From assembly GCA_964034945.1 (NCBI GenBank), contig OZ035961.1:88554124-88618123 (forward strand): a stretch of 64,000 bases of DNA. Direction: 5' to 3'. Source of the DNA: Chrysopilus asiliformis (lineage: Eukaryota; Arthropoda; Insecta; Diptera; Rhagionidae). Below the pieces are notes generated by a model. The model was not told the origin of the DNA. It was given only the letters and a program-made list of their open reading frames with translations, and did not search any database. The first letter of the stretch is position 1; each line of letters opens with the position of its first letter. Shown piece by piece: positions 1 through 13,192 of the stretch. A program made the position numbers and the translations under genes.

Positions 1-3000
1 GTGCCCATTCACCTTTTTTATTCAGCCCACAAACATTTTCGCTCGACACTCCAATAACAACCACTGTATGTCTTACCTGAAGTACCTTTACGTTTTAATA
101 CAGTGAAATTCTATTTTTGGCTTTATTACGATATGCCACACTCCAGTGACGAACTCTTATTTCTTGTAGTCTGCAGTTCAGCGGAGTATCCAACTCCTGA
201 TTTAACCACCAAAGAAGTACACAAACAATTTGTACACCTTGTTTGCAAGCAAATAAAATATTGGAAACCCTTGATGTACGTGGCTTCTGGGATGTTGAAT
301 TTAATAGCAGCAAAAAACGACGAATCGTGTAATCTCAAAAATATCAGAAGTCGTATAAAATATCATAGGGTAATGTTGGAAGTAAAAGTGAAGGTATTAA
401 ATACCAAAAATAGAATTCCGAAAAGGACTGAGAAATCCAATAAACCAACAAGTCTCATATTCACGTGAATCTTGAATATATTTGATTAAGTCGGCTTTTT
501 CATACTTCCAATTTTGCAAAACACGTAAAATAGTATTGAAAAAAATAAAAATACAACATTCAATCCTATCTTTTTACCTTTCAGAGCGTTTCTTGCCATC
601 TTTATCCTTAGTCATGTCGTGATACTAAACTCCTTCTCGTGCCCGTTTCCTTTGATCCTTTGCCTCGGCAAAACGTCGCATTTAAATCATGTGAGTGGGA
701 ATCATATAAAATGCTACCATTTGGGAGTAAATAAATGAACGCAATTGAAATGCCTCTCAAGAATAATTTGTCTAAAGTGACCTGAAAACCACTTCAAACC
801 CTCTTCGTTTTAAATAATTCAAATTCGCAACTTATCACCGATTTCTTATCACAGTTGAACATCCTTTAGCACTGCGGTGCCCTTTCGTTTTGCCTCCACT
901 CGTCCGCAAAATGGAAATGAAAATGAATGTTGAATTTTGTAATGAGGAAAATCATGTAAATTTAATCCTCGCCTAAACTATAATTGGGTGCTTTTTTGCG
1001 GAATCGAGACGAACGTTGGCAAATAGGACCGCCGACAACGAGCACAAAAAAACGCTACCACTTGCGTGTCCTCCGCGAAATTCGAAATAAGACTGTTTAG
1101 CTGCCTCGGTCGGATCCTCCAACAGAAAGTTTAGCCAACAAAAGGAGCTTTTACTAGTAGTGACCAAAGAACCTCTTTATAGTAGTATAAAAATGGTTAC
1201 TAGTCAGCCCCACAACCCCACGATTTAATGAATTGCTTCGATGGCCTCGTACGGCATCAGAATGCGAGCGAACATTTAGGTTGTAAGGAAAGCACCAAGA
1301 AAGTCGGTTCCCAGTTTGGAACAATCGCCGACATTTACGAGATCCACGTGAGCAGTGAACACTCAGTCCCCCTTACGTCTTTTCAATAGAGTGGAAGGTG
1401 AACTTAAGGAATTTCCGGAAGTAATTCCAAGTTTTATGAACACTGCTGTCTATCATTGGTGGCAGATTGAGGTAGGTATCCATCTGGTTGGAAAGATTTG
1501 TACGAGTTTTACTTTGACTACAAGAATAGGTTGTGAGCTTTCACTTAACGTCTTTGCTAATGTTCGTGTCTCAAATCTAATTAAATTACTGGCAGTTTCT
1601 TTCAAATCATTGCTTATAAATTTTACTTTATTAGACGAAGTTTTTCGTAATAAAGTATGGTTCTCTCGAAGGAATTTAGTTAAACATGATTTTGATATAC
1701 TTAGAAGCGTAACTGGAGAGTAAAGGACTCCATGTGAGGATCTGTAGGTTTCGGGAACCCTCAAAAATCGGTCCACCAAAAAAGTATTTAAAGTTTCAAT
1801 CTTAAAAAAAATCTCGAATTTTCTGTCGTGAAAAGGTTTAATAAGTTTCTGGTGACCAAAAAAAAGTCCCAACGAAAGGGGTCCTGATTTTACAAAATTT
1901 GGACACTTTTTTCAAAGGGCTAACAATTTGTAGCTTTTCCAACATTTAGTAAGGGTGCAATATTGTAGAACAGTAGAAATGTGTTGGCAAGGCGTAAGCG
2001 TAAGCAAGGAAAATCCTGAAAAAATGACTTCAATCAGCAACAATGACTAAAAAATTACTTTGTTTTCAATCCACCTCCTCTCTCACGCTTAATTATTTTT
2101 TGTGGGCCCTAGCAGTTTTATTTTTTAAGCATTTTTTTGAGGAACAGACCTTTGGGAGTTCCTAAATCCCCTACCTTTTAAGCAGGGGAGGTTTTTTTGA
2201 GATTTTCTTGAAAATGGTTGGATTTGCAGGACTTTATATCATCCGATTTTAAAATTCTTTTAGGCACGTAATAAAATCTGTTTTTATTTATAAAAAACTA
2301 CCTGGGTGACCAGACCAGCTTTTCGTTCTATTTTATGCTCACAGCAGCTTTTAAAGGATGAGAACCTAAAAAGCGCCGATAAGTCAAGGTGTATTAGACC
2401 TGCTGACCCACATTGAAAGCGACAATTTCATCCGGAAGTCGACCTCCATCGGAGATAATGCAAAATTTCCGGTTTCTCTGTTTACCAAAACATCAATTTC
2501 TACGCTATCACCTGCTATAGGTGCGTCTTCCTTGGGAAATTCCCATAATGACTATTGCATGTCACATTAACGCTTAAATATATTAGAAACTCCATAAAAC
2601 CAAAGAAATGCAAAAAGGAGAGGGTTTTAATGACTCTAACTGAATTGAGTCAGAAGCATTTTCTAAGTGATTACTATCTAAAGCAATTGCATAGTCGGCC
2701 TTGGACCCAATTTAGAACCTACTTGTGGCTACCTAAGAAGGTGCGGTGCGATGTTTATATTTTATATCAGTAAAGGCGTCAATATTTATGATTGCTTTAA
2801 AACAGCAACAAAGTTAAGCAAATGCACTTCATTTGAGAGGGAAATAAAGTGTTAAATTAGAGCCTTTCAAAAAATTATTACTGATTTTTTATTACTTGGA
2901 CGTTCTTAGAACTTTTTTCTTGCAAATTAAAAATGGTGAGAACTGAAAGACCTAGTTTTATTCTTGTTGTAATGATTGAATAATTGCATATAAGGCGCTG

Positions 3001-3463
3001 TTTACGCCTGGCACTTTATTCCGCGAATTTTATTGTTCGACACTAAAATCTTGTTGCACTACGACACAAAATTTAGAAATTTATTGCTGAAAGATGACCG
3101 AACTCGAATTTTTCCATATAAAACCGTCCGAATAAATCAAAAATTTTGACAACTTTTCTAAGTGATTTGATTCTGCGATAGATGAATAAAATTCGCAGAA
3201 CAAATTCTGAAAAAAATTTGAGGAGAAATTCAAAAAAAAAAAAAAAAAACGCAAGTGTAAACGGGGCTTTAAATTTAAGAATTCCAAAGGTTACGCGGAA
3301 AGTGCACTTTTGTCCGCAAAGGGAAAAAACTGATTTTTTATATTGTATAATTCGATGCAGTTGGAGAGGCAGACATTTTTTGAATACACCAAATTGAAGG
3401 CAAAAGTCAAAAAGGGGAAAGAGAAATGCGAATAAGCAATTATTGTTTAAATTTTCATAAATA
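1..3463. other. Non-coding stretch downstream of fab1
   Basis: No conserved exon was recognised on either strand. ORFs of up to about 140 codons at 1355-1872 overlap on opposite strands and match no family I know. The only structure seen is a weak TIR pair at about 2993-3273 (AAGGCGCTGTTTACGC against a related inverted copy ending in GTAAACGGGGCTTT). Confidence 0.5.
2993..3273. mobile_element. Degenerate TIR element
   Basis: The left end AAGGCGCTGTTTACGCCTGG resembles the reverse complement of the right end (CGCAAGTGTAAACGGGGCTT) at roughly three of four positions. The inside is AT-rich with no ORF. It is probably a decayed MITE. Confidence 0.4.
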
Positions 3464-3469
3464 TTTATT
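3464..3469 (-). terminator. Poly(A) signal of fab1
   Basis: AATAAA on the minus strand, about 135 nt beyond the fab1 stop codon at 3605-3607, within a run containing overlapping ATAAATAAATA. It is the first good hexamer seen downstream. The cleavage site is not visible. Confidence 0.5.
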
Positions 3470-3604
3470 TATCTGAAATAAACAAAAAAATAGTACATTA
3501 ATGCATTGATAATATTACAAGTGAAATGACGATAATATACAAAAATAATAACTTAAATTTAACGGAAGAAATTGTTCACAATTTTAAATTTAAGTATTTT
3601 TCTA

Positions 3605-6600
3605 TTATTTCTTTGATAATCCCTCCCAACGATCAGGAACTGAAAAGAAATACCGTTCCATTGCCTCCCCGAAACGTTGCCTGTATCGTTGGGGAGAAAT
3701 CACAGTTGGTAGCTTTCCTTGACCACCCAGCAGACCAGTTTGCTTCACTATCGATTCAATTTTTTTGTCGAAGGTGTAAGTTCGAATGTAATCTGGTAAG
3801 AAATTTATTAATTGAAAATGTGTCAGATATCTTGCTCAATTTTTTTGTGGCATTTAAGTTTAAGTTTTTTGGGGATGTTAAAAAATACGTCACGCTACGC
3901 TAATGTGAAGCTTTTCACATTATTGCAGACTCTTTTTCTGCCTCCTAAAAGTTTGACGTACTTTATGGACAGCACCTTATGGTCAATCCGTTACAATAAA
4001 TAAAAACTTGTTTCACTCACCAATTATTCCTAAAACGAGTACATTTTCCTTATTATTGAGTCCAACAAGCAACGAATAATCCATAACATCGTTCTTTTCC
4101 AAAAATGATGAATCACGTATGATTGCTTCACGCAATATTGTTTTACTATGCGATAAAATATACAAAGGTTGTGACCATGATGCTGAATTGAAAAAAAAAA
4201 GAAAAAATAAAAATAGAAAAAAATTACTTTTCAATCAAAAAATAACAAAAAAAAAACTTTACTTTGTATTAAATTTTCATCGAGCAAAACAATTTCGCCA
4301 CTTTGAGTTGTTGGATTCACCATTCGATTTCTCTCCGATCCCTTCAAATCGTATTTATTTTGAATATCACAATCGTAAAACAGATTTTCCATAACAAGTA
4401 ACGATTTTTCAACCAGAGAACTGAAAAAAAAATTTTTTTTTATTCAAAATTTTCACAAGTTTTTGACGAGAAACAAATTTTGAACGCGCATTTTGAAAAG
4501 GATTCTTGGAAAAGCGAAAAAAAAAAATTCTGTCGATCGATTTTTGACAATGTGGTAATCAGCCCTATTCCCATAACCGGCGGGACATGTATACGCCACG
4601 CAAGTTTTATCTCGATCGAATGAAATTTTCTTATTCTAGTAGACGTAGAAACGCAGTTTTATTCAGCCCCGCGCTGACTATTTTGACAGTTTTGCTGATT
4701 TGATACGCATGAAGTTTTATTTGTTCAATTAAATGATTGTACTGCGTCTAGTTAGTTTTTCCTGACCTTCAAAACTTATATTTAGTTAAAATTCATTGAA
4801 TGTATAAATAAAATTCACATTTTTAGTCAAACTTTCTATTTAATTGATTGGTCCCGCAACGATTTACTCGCGGGAAATAAATGTATGGAAAAGTCAAAAC
4901 ATTCGCGGGTGCGTTTAGTGTAATACCGAAAGTAAAACGTTTTCAGCACCACGGCACACGCCGGGACAATTGCGTTTAGCAGAATGCAAATTTTTTGCGG
5001 GAAACGCCAAATCCCGCGGCGTACACGTCCTGCCGGTTACGGGAATAGGGCTGAATATAAGAACAAGTAGCCTGCATTTACGTTTTTAGGTACGGGTATA
5101 AAAAATTCAGGCTACACTTTGTGGGCGATAAATTTCGGTCCACGACAGATTACAAAAAAAAAGACTTAAAATGTTCGAAAAACATTCAGGGGTGGCTGAA
5201 CTTTTAATATCCATAAAATCCGCTAATTAACATAACCGGCAACTTACTCTTTCTTTTTGATAGAAACCTTGAAAACGCCTAAAATTTTGGCAAGTAGTGT
5301 TGGCTGGTTTTGCTGCAAGCATTTGCTCACGTATTCGAAATAGGTTGGCGCAAAATTCTCGAAAATCCCCACATCGCCTTTGCTCATTTCCTTCAGGACA
5401 AAGCGATCATCTGTGAAAGAAAAATTCTTTGGGTAATAAAATTTCTTAAGAAACTTTTTTACATAATAAAACAATGTACGACTTTCACGTTTACAGCCAG
5501 AAAATTCTAACCTTTAAAAAATTTTTTTACTGTGGTAATCGTACACAGACCGACTAGTTGTCCATAAAATACGTCATTCTAGATTTTACTCTTCGCAGAT
5601 CCCCAACTCCATCGTGTCAATTCTTTCGCAATTTTTTGTTTGGCGTTTGATACTACTACAGCAGACGCTCTTCACTCTTAAAACTGTGACGTATTTTATA
5701 GACAACCCCCAACTACAAAATTACTCACCCAAAGTTTTACTAAATTTCGAACCACTCTTCCCACCTCTCGCCTCCCACTGAACACTTCGACACAACGAAC
5801 GGGCCAGAGATATCCTCGTTTCATCGAATTCCGAATGATTCGTGCTCGCCACTGATTCCTTAGCAGTAGAACCTCCCCCTGAATCGCAACGATTTGGTGT
5901 TAAATTATTATTGCTCGACTTTCGCAGTAACTCAGGTTCTGATGAACTTGAATTTCTTTGAGCCAATTTCCGCTCTTCCTTCAGTTTACTTAACTCTAAT
6001 TCCTTATACATACTTTTTTCTATTTTTGGTGGTTTCAGGACATTCGAACGCATTTGATCGAATTCCCGAGCGAAGTAAATTTTACAGGTGAATTGCGTGC
6101 TGGCATCTTGGAATGATAGTTCAATGTGGGAATTTGACTTCACTTTTTTGTCTTCGTCGTTTTTCACTGAGTCCTTATCGTCGGCGTCGAGGGAGCTGTA
6201 GGAAATGATTTAAAAATTAACATAAAGCCTTGAAGTTAGTGGATTTTGATTTTAAAAAACCCAGTGAAGGGAGAAAACGTAATAATCGGAAAACCCCGAA
6301 AGCGAAAAAAACTCATATAAGATGAAAAAACACGCAACAGAAATCCGAAAAAAAACCATATAAGTGAAAAACCCTACATATATATATAAACAAAAAAAAA
6401 CCCACAAAAAAAACTGCACATCAAAAAAGCGATGAAAATCACATTAAATGTACAATTAAGAAACAGCAAAAAAAATCAAAATGAATGGAGCTAAAGCGCA
6501 CATAAACCCGAAAAAACACTCACACAAGTAAAAAAAAACGCATCTTACAAAAGGAAAAAACGCACAGCAATCAATCGAAAAAGGCATAATAAAGGAGCAG

Positions 6601-9600
6601 AAACCCAGAAAAATTCAACAGCAAATTTTATTGCAAAGTTTTTTATGTGCGCTTTTTTTTGACTACCATAAAAATCGGTAAAAGTACTTCATTTCTGATT
6701 TATAATTAAAATATGTAGTATTTCTATCGAAATCTATCTAAAAACCACCGAAATTTCCCAAAACTCACCCATCCTGTGACCTCCTTTTCACATTCGGACT
6801 GCTATTCGGATCGTTTACGGTTGAATTACTAGAATTAAGATTTTCGACAGCCCTTTTATAATCCATCGAGACCAAACTGTAGGCGACAATAGAACTGATA
6901 TCCTGATCGTGTACAAGAATTGGAAACGCTCCCAACGGCAATGTCAAATGTTCATTCAAAGGAAGTGGCGATTGTAGCGAATTCAAAGGACTTGCGGTTG
7001 GTAACAATTGGCTGATAATTTGCTTGATGGATTTTTTGTCGCTTGCATGATCAGAGTTTGATTTTTGCGAACTAAATTCTTTTCCTTTCGTCATTCCAAC
7101 TTGAGGCGAAGAATTTTCCACACGGGGCGATTGTTCTGCTGTTGGTTCTGGTGGTGATACACTTCGAACTGAATCCTCAGTGTCCTCCGACAAATGTTTT
7201 GATTCATCTGTGGGTGATTCGAGCTCTGGCTTCAGATCCTCAGTACAAATTGTTCCAGCATCAATTGGTGGATTCGATTCGAGACGCTGCAAATTTTTCA
7301 TATGAGTTCCCGCTTCGTGTAGTCTGGGGCCCCACATTTCGATACTTTCTGCTAACGTTCGCTTGGCCATTAGCATTGCGTCGCTTAAATCGTATGAATT
7401 GACGACTTTTTCAGTTAGGAGTGTTTGCACGATCTCCACTTGTTGCCGGAAACGCAGTTGATCGCCGTTTAGAAGAGCTTTTAGACTTACCAACAGCGGA
7501 ACTTCTTCATCGGTGGCGAATTCTGCAATTCTATCATAGATTTTTGAGTAAACTTCGTATCCTTTAACAGCAAAGTTCTTAATATCCTCAAGCACCTGAG
7601 AATTGTCAAAGGGTTTTGGTTTTTTTAGATGCAGAATCAGCGGCGGAAGTCCAATTTCCCAAACATCAACGGAAGTGTATTTGAACTTCGCACAGATTCC
7701 TTTGTACGAGAAATAGTGTACATAATCCCGATGCAACGAATGATTGCAAATTGCTCCTTCTAATTGGGTACTTCCGTCGGATGCTGTGTCCCGATCGGAA
7801 GCGTCTTCCACTCTTTTTTTGTACGCATGGCCGTGGAATCTTAACTCCAGATATTTAGCAAACGACAGACAATAAGTGTCGTGGCTGATAGCAACACTTG
7901 GCGCTACTTCTTCGCAAATTGAACACCAAGAAGTTAAAAATATTTTATCGATATCGGTTTTGCATGCATCCTCAATCAGCGAAACTTGAACGCAGCCCAT
8001 GGAATGAACGTAACTGAAATTTTAAGCATTTAAAAATGTTTTCTAAATGTAAGTTAAATTTCTTACCGCCTCACATGGTCCATCATTGGTAAATTGCACA
8101 GTGGGCAAATATAGGAACTTTTAAAACAATACCGTTGCAAAAATTGTCCCAACATGATATCATGTTGGCCGTAAAATTTCATATCTAATAAAATTGGATA
8201 GGCACAGAACGATGCGGGCGATTTCGGACTGTAATAGTAGCTACAGAACAAAACGCATATCCTCTGATGATTGACCAAATCCAAGGCGTCCTTGTAAACA
8301 TTATCCTCGCTGATCTTTTGCGGTTGTTGAAAGCTCGCCTGGCGCTTCACTTTTTTGGTCACTTGAAAGCAAATTTCAATTAGTTTCCATTAAAAAAAAT
8401 CTTAACTTATAAAAATAATACTTTTATTAGTTTTTGGAATCCGACCACCAAACGCTCGATACTCGGCCAAAAGTGTCTGGAATTCGCGATTATCCATAGA
8501 GGTTGTTATTTTATGCGTTACGAACTCGTGATAAGGTTTCACTACGACTTTTTTTTCCTCGTCCATTGGATTATTTTCCTGTGAAATGTGCCGCTCAACA
8601 TTCTCCGACCACTGTTTGGAGAAGTAGAGTTCGTTGGGGAAATGTGATCGCAGAAGACACTTTCGTCCTTGTTCGGTTTCCAGAAATGGCAGAGGGAATG
8701 ACACAAATGGACTGACAGACAAAACCGTCGAACTTAAGGCGCTTCTAAAGCGATTATCGTAGGGTGTCTGCACTGCAAATTCTACCGAGCTTTCCGGGTC
8801 GAATTTCGTTGGAGAGAGATCCGGGGCTCTTAGCGGATCCGTGAAATCGCTCACATCTTCAATGTTTAATTTGTCTTCGGATTTCCGTTCCGTTAGTCTT
8901 TTGTGGACATTCGATTCGGACTGATGGGTTTTCTCCGAAGGATTTATTTTCTCATCTGTTTCAGTTTCTGAACCGTCAGCTTCGTGTCTCCTCTGCCGAG
9001 GAGAGTCTTCCTCTTCGGTGGAATCGTTTTCGTCATGTTCGGATGGCGTGTGTTCCTTTGAATCGAAAATTATTCGCTTCGGTGAAGGTGGCCGTGCGAA
9101 TTCGTCCAATAGAAATGCCATTTCCAAGCGCCAGTTGTATCTAGGCATAATTAGGATTTTAATTTAATTTAAATACAGGCAAATTTGATTGAAAATTTAC
9201 ATGTGGTTTTTGAAATCGAAAATTCTTCACCCAAATTTTTACACTAACGGGTGTTTTAAATTTCTATCGGACTTCTTTTATAAAAGACAATAGGCCGTAT
9301 GCATAAAACGTGAGCAAGCGCTTCTGTGCTTGATCATATAGCATAAGCATTTGCTAATGAGCAAAAGGCAGGATTATGAACATATGCACATTTTTATGCC
9401 AAAGGACTTGGGATACGTGGCGGAAAGGCCTGACAGTTCCGAATTTAGGTATGTTGTTAAGCAAAAAACAATTTAGCAGGGCACCAATCATGTATTCCGA
9501 GGCGTCTCTGTCTTTCGACTTCAACGCAGCTTTTAACTCTTGACTTCGCCATATCTGCAGCTTGAAATTTCGCGGAATCGTCACTATGAATCGAAACGTG

Positions 9601-12600
9601 ATTCTGACTGTCACTCCAGGAAATTTGAAGCTGCTGATATGGCGAAGTCAAGAGTCAAAAGCTGCGTCGAAGTCGAAAGACAGAGACGCGTCGAGAAACA
9701 TGATTCCAGCCTTGTTAAAAAATTCAAAAATGTGCCGAAATTAGTTTCAATTTGTTGGACAAGCTATCCATCTTGGAACTTTTAATGGAGTTTTACTGCT
9801 AAGCAGAACTTATGCTTCAAAAGTTTTACTGCAAAAATGCACCTCGCTTCAATTTTCCGCTCCTGCGAGTCGGTCCATGAAATCTCTTCAGCGGTCTAGC
9901 AGATAGCGGGATCGGGGGTTGACGGGCAGAGGAAGAGGGAAATTTGTCCAAGAGATTATATGTCCACCTCAGAAAGCTGCACTCCAATTGGTTGAACGAT
10001 TAAAAAGTTCTCTGGTGAGGGATCTTGAAGGTCGGTAATAACGGTTGCTTGGGACAATTTTTTGTTATACTTTTTTTTGGTATAACAAAAAAAAAATCCC
10101 AAAAAACCTTCCAGCGACTTACCTAGAAAATACCAAAAACGATGCGACTTTTTTCACCCGAGCTAATTCTTGGTTGTTGGTTCCTCGTAATAAACAGCTG
10201 CACCCACGCGGATTTGAAAGGGTTTTGAAGAACATCAGAGTTTTACTGCCACCTATAAAGGAGATTTTTTTATTATTTTTTTACAATACATAAATTAGTT
10301 TTGAACATTTTTGCTCGCTGCAAAAAATAAAATAAAACATTTGGAATTTAAGGTTTATACGAGTATTAATTTTTTCTCACAACTCCCATTACTAGGATTT
10401 TCTTTAAAAATAATTTCTAGAATTTAAACTCTTCTTGCTCAAAAATCAAGCATTTCTCACCATTATCATCCTCGAAGCTCTCAATGTAGAACTCATCGCA
10501 AACGCCCAATTTCGGCTTTTCAATATTCGACTTAATAGATGTGACGATATCGCATTGCAAACATCTCGCTAATCTCTCCAATACAGACGACTTTACATCC
10601 AAAACGAGAGTGATATCCTTTTCCCTCAACATATCCTGTGCAATTCCAGCCACATTTTTTTGAACCAAAACCACATTCGGTTTCAAACTCAAAATCCTCG
10701 CCGTGACATTCCGCAGATATTCCTTCTCTTGGAGTAAAATATTTTCAATGCTAACAAATCGACCTTCATTTCTCTCATAAACAATCGGACACTGCAGCAG
10801 TAAAATCCGCGGTCTTTGAATCCTCGTCGCCATTTCTTTGTGGGCGACGTTCTTCGTGAAAACACAACCATTCACGATAAAACTGTCGTTTCGTTGACCT
10901 CCTGGGATTTTCTTAAAATTTACGTGATTTCGAATGTCCATCATGTCGGTGCTGCTGTACTCAGGACGAAATTGATTCGATATTCGAGCGCAAATTGGGA
11001 TTAAAACCTTCGCCCACGATTGATCCAAGTTGTTGTTTCGCAGAAGTTGACTTAGCAGCAACTCTTCGTGTTCGCAATACGCTTTTAACAGTTGAGTAGT
11101 AGTTTTAGTGGTCGATCGCATGGTGTTTTCTTCACCAACGTCTTTTACGGATTGAAAACTCAAACTGCCATCCATGGATTTCGGTGGATGAATGTCTTCG
11201 CAAAGCATGGAACTGTTATCATCTTGCGGCGTGCGACTTAAAAGCACTGCACTGGTTTCCACATCCATGTCGAGTTGAAAATTCCCACTCGACGTCATAA
11301 TGTCGTTTTTTCTCAACAATTTGTAGTGCAAATTCTCATCGAATTCGGTTTGATCGGAGTCCGGAACGAGTGGAACTAAAAACCCGGCTTCAAGCATGGC
11401 ATTCAGAATCGCTACTGCTTGAATTTTATTCGAGGATTTCTGATTAGTTATCAAAAACGCAATCAAATCAATGCCACAATTTTGTGCGCTTAATTCATTT
11501 GCCATTTCTTCGTGAAGGGCTTTCAGGGAGTTCGATTGCTGAAGGATAATCACGCGATCTTTATTGGAGAGATTGGCGCCTTGACTAGAAACCAAGCGCT
11601 CCTCCTGGTAGCCAACTGAAATCTTCCGTGTGATGACCGATGAATCAACTTCCAGGGTGTTTTGCCCTTGAACTGATAATTTGTTGGAGAGATCGTCTTG
11701 CAATGCTTGGAGATCGGATTTTAAATCTTGTGTTATGTCTGGCGATTTTAAGTAGCTTAGAACGATTTTGGAACAATAGGTGCAGACTTTTAGGAGGCCT
11801 ACAAGGAAAATACGATTTTATCAATTGTTTTCTTAGGCAAACAGCGAATATTTACCAGAACACATGATAATTTTGCCAGGGACTAATTGATTGCAGCATT
11901 TCGAGCAGAATATTTGCCCACACAGCCTGCAGTGATGTTTACGACGAAATGTAGAGAATTTCACACAACAATCGTAGCATTCCTTGGCTTTGGAGTCTGG
12001 CATCCAAAGTCTGTGGAGTTCGGTGTCTTTGTAGCTTCGTAGGTTCTGCAATTGCGATAAAAAATTAATATTTCTTCTACATTATATACAAAAACATCTG
12101 ATGTGAAAAGCAAAGGACTTTCTTATATAATTTCTACGTCTCTGCGCAATTTACACTATAACCCACCGAATATTAGTTTACAAAATATTTAAAAAAAAAA
12201 ATCACGAAATCTAAAAAAATCTCAGTTATGGTAAAATATATTTGTTTTACAGTGACAGGCAAAAATGTAGAAAATTTTAATATATTTAACGACTTTTTCG
12301 AAAAATCGTTAGTTTACAAGCGATTTGCAAAAATCTAATTTTTCAATTTTTAATGAAAAGATTTTGAGAAAGAATAAAGATAGCGAATAACGGTAAATTA
12401 GGAAATTGTGGAAAACGTTATTCTCTATGATTCTTGTCATACACTGAACCACCGAAAAACTGCAAATTTTCAAGGTAATAGCAAAAAAAACTGAAATTTT
12501 CAAAATAACGGTTAATAACGATATATCTGGAGAATAAAGACTAGAGTTTTTAGAATAAAAAAAGTTTTGTGTTGAGTTCGAGTTTTTAGAAGAAAAAAGA

Positions 12601-13092
12601 AATAAAAACGTTTACATTATTTCTAGAGGCAACGATTTTACTAATCCTCTTCAAAACATTGGCCATCGTTCTCCCCTCAGACGGTTCTGGTGGAACATCA
12701 TCGGTTGACTACAAAATAAAACATTAAATTTAACAAAAAATTCCTTAAAAATCCTCAAAAAAAATTACCCTCTCCATCGACTCACTGGTATCCTCATTCG
12801 TCGAAATACTACTCCCCGAATTCGATTTATTCTCAACTGTAATCTGCTGAACGGGTTGTGCCGATGAATTAATACTAGTATTTGAACTCGCCCGCGATAT
12901 GTTCGCATTTAGATTCCCTTGGGATGAAGATGCTGGTATATAAAATTGCGATTCATTGCCGCCTACACTGTGGCTGGTACTGTAGACATTTGTGATTTTA
13001 TTGACAAATTTTGTGAACAATGTTTCCGGCTCCTCTTCGAAGTCACGAGAGAATTCCGTTAATTTTGTCGGTGAGTGTAAATTACGCGCCAT
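3605..13092 (-). CDS. fab1: PIKfyve/Fab1 1-phosphatidylinositol-3-phosphate 5-kinase, 13 coding exons
   Basis: Makes PI(3,5)P2 from PI3P on endosomes and lysosomes, controlling endolysosomal size and traffic (family knowledge). Exons joined by hand, 5' to 3': 13092-12769, 12708-12616, 12045-11856, 11798-10461, 10252-10123, 9140-8422, 8361-8067, 8013-6769, 6195-5729, 5410-5248, 4420-4263, 4182-4021, 3792-3605; all phases agree, giving 1823 aa, close to the fly protein and shorter than the ~2100 aa human one. Domains: FYVE finger ~150-215 (WMPD, RKHHCR, CXXC pairs ending in VCTYC); DEP ~295-365; TCP-1/CCT-like domain ~450-720 (NGCVFTKNVAHKEM, then LLRGTNN); cysteine-rich PIKfyve region ~930-1200 (MKFYGQHDIMLG, SFAKYLELRFHGH); PIP kinase ~1600-1823 (LLVMENLFYDCD, YDLKGSERNR, MDYSLLVGL, GIIDYIRTYTFDKK, PTVISPQRY). 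Start chosen at MARNLHSPTKLTEF; the upstream in-frame codon is TTG. The donor of exon 6 could alternatively lie 18 nt downstream in the same phase. Introns carry several TIR elements. Confidence 0.96.
3873..3973. mobile_element. Short degenerate TIR element in the last fab1 intron
   Basis: Ends resemble each other as inverted repeats around AATACGTCA and TGACGTACTTTATGGACAGC. The right end matches the termini of the 5557-5706 element, so this is probably a decayed copy of that family. The left end is poorly conserved and I see no target duplication. A near-palindrome, AATGTGAAGCTTTTCACATT, lies inside. Confidence 0.4.
4560..5053. mobile_element. 494-bp MITE with CAGCCCTATTCCC terminal inverted repeats
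   Basis: Starts CAGCCCTATTCCCATAACCG and ends with the near-perfect reverse complement (CGGTTACGGGAATAGGGCTG). The inverted repeat continues inward for about 35-40 bp with few mismatches. It is flanked on both sides by AAT, a possible 3-bp target duplication, which would suit a PIF/Harbinger-like origin. There is no transposase ORF. It lies in the fab1 intron 4421-5247 and makes up most of it. Its first 11 bases match the element at 42983-43607. Confidence 0.8.
5557..5706. mobile_element. 150-bp MITE with GTTGTCCATAAAATACGTCA termini
   Basis: The first 20 bp (GTTGTCCATAAAATACGTCA) are repeated in inverse at the right end (TGACGTATTTTATAGACAAC) with one mismatch. It sits in the fab1 intron 5411-5728. 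Related termini occur at 3873-3973, 20667-20785 and perhaps 47366-47470. No target-site duplication is obvious. Confidence 0.75.
6245..6620. other. A-rich, purine-biased tract in a fab1 intron
   Basis: Most of the fab1 intron 6196-6768 is strongly strand-asymmetric: the plus strand is made of A runs broken by short C/CA islands (AAAAACCC, AAAAAACAC and similar), with few T. No ORF, TIR or phased repeat was found. It may be a decayed simple repeat. Confidence 0.5.
9487..9708. repeat. Inverted repeat with ~85-bp arms in a fab1 intron
   Basis: The left arm (about 9487-9575) and right arm (about 9621-9708) are near-perfect reverse complements. Both contain the word CGACTT and a GACTTCGCCATAT / ATATGGCGAAGTC core, with ~45 bp between them. 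It lies in the fab1 intron 9141-10122. The ORFs predicted across both arms encode the same peptide because the arms are reverse complements; they are not genes. It could be a foldback element or a MITE. Confidence 0.8.
12190..12540. repeat. Dispersed repeat copy in fab1 intron 2
   Basis: The intron 12046-12615 contains GGCAAAAATGTAGAAAAT, TCGAAAAATCGTTAGTTT and AATAACGGTTAATAACGAT. The same series of words, in the same order and slightly diverged, occurs at 51560-51900. Function unknown; probably a transposon remnant. Confidence 0.6.
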
Positions 13093-13186
13093 TTTTGTGT
13101 GCAAAATATTTTAAAATTACTTATTAACGATTAAATTAATTTGATTAAAAAGTTGTTGAAGTAAGTAAGTGTTTATGTTGAATTTT

Positions 13187-13192
13187 TTTATT
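13187..13192 (-). terminator. Poly(A) signal between ANAPC13 and fab1
   Basis: AATAAA on the minus strand, 30 nt past the ANAPC13 stop codon. If used, ANAPC13 makes its own mRNA and leaves only about 80 bp before the fab1 start codon at 13092. Confidence 0.6.

Noticed and set aside
1355..1872. Overlapping ORFs of 122 and 139 codons on opposite strands
   Set aside because: No recognised domain on either strand; they are mutual shadows in a stop-poor stretch.
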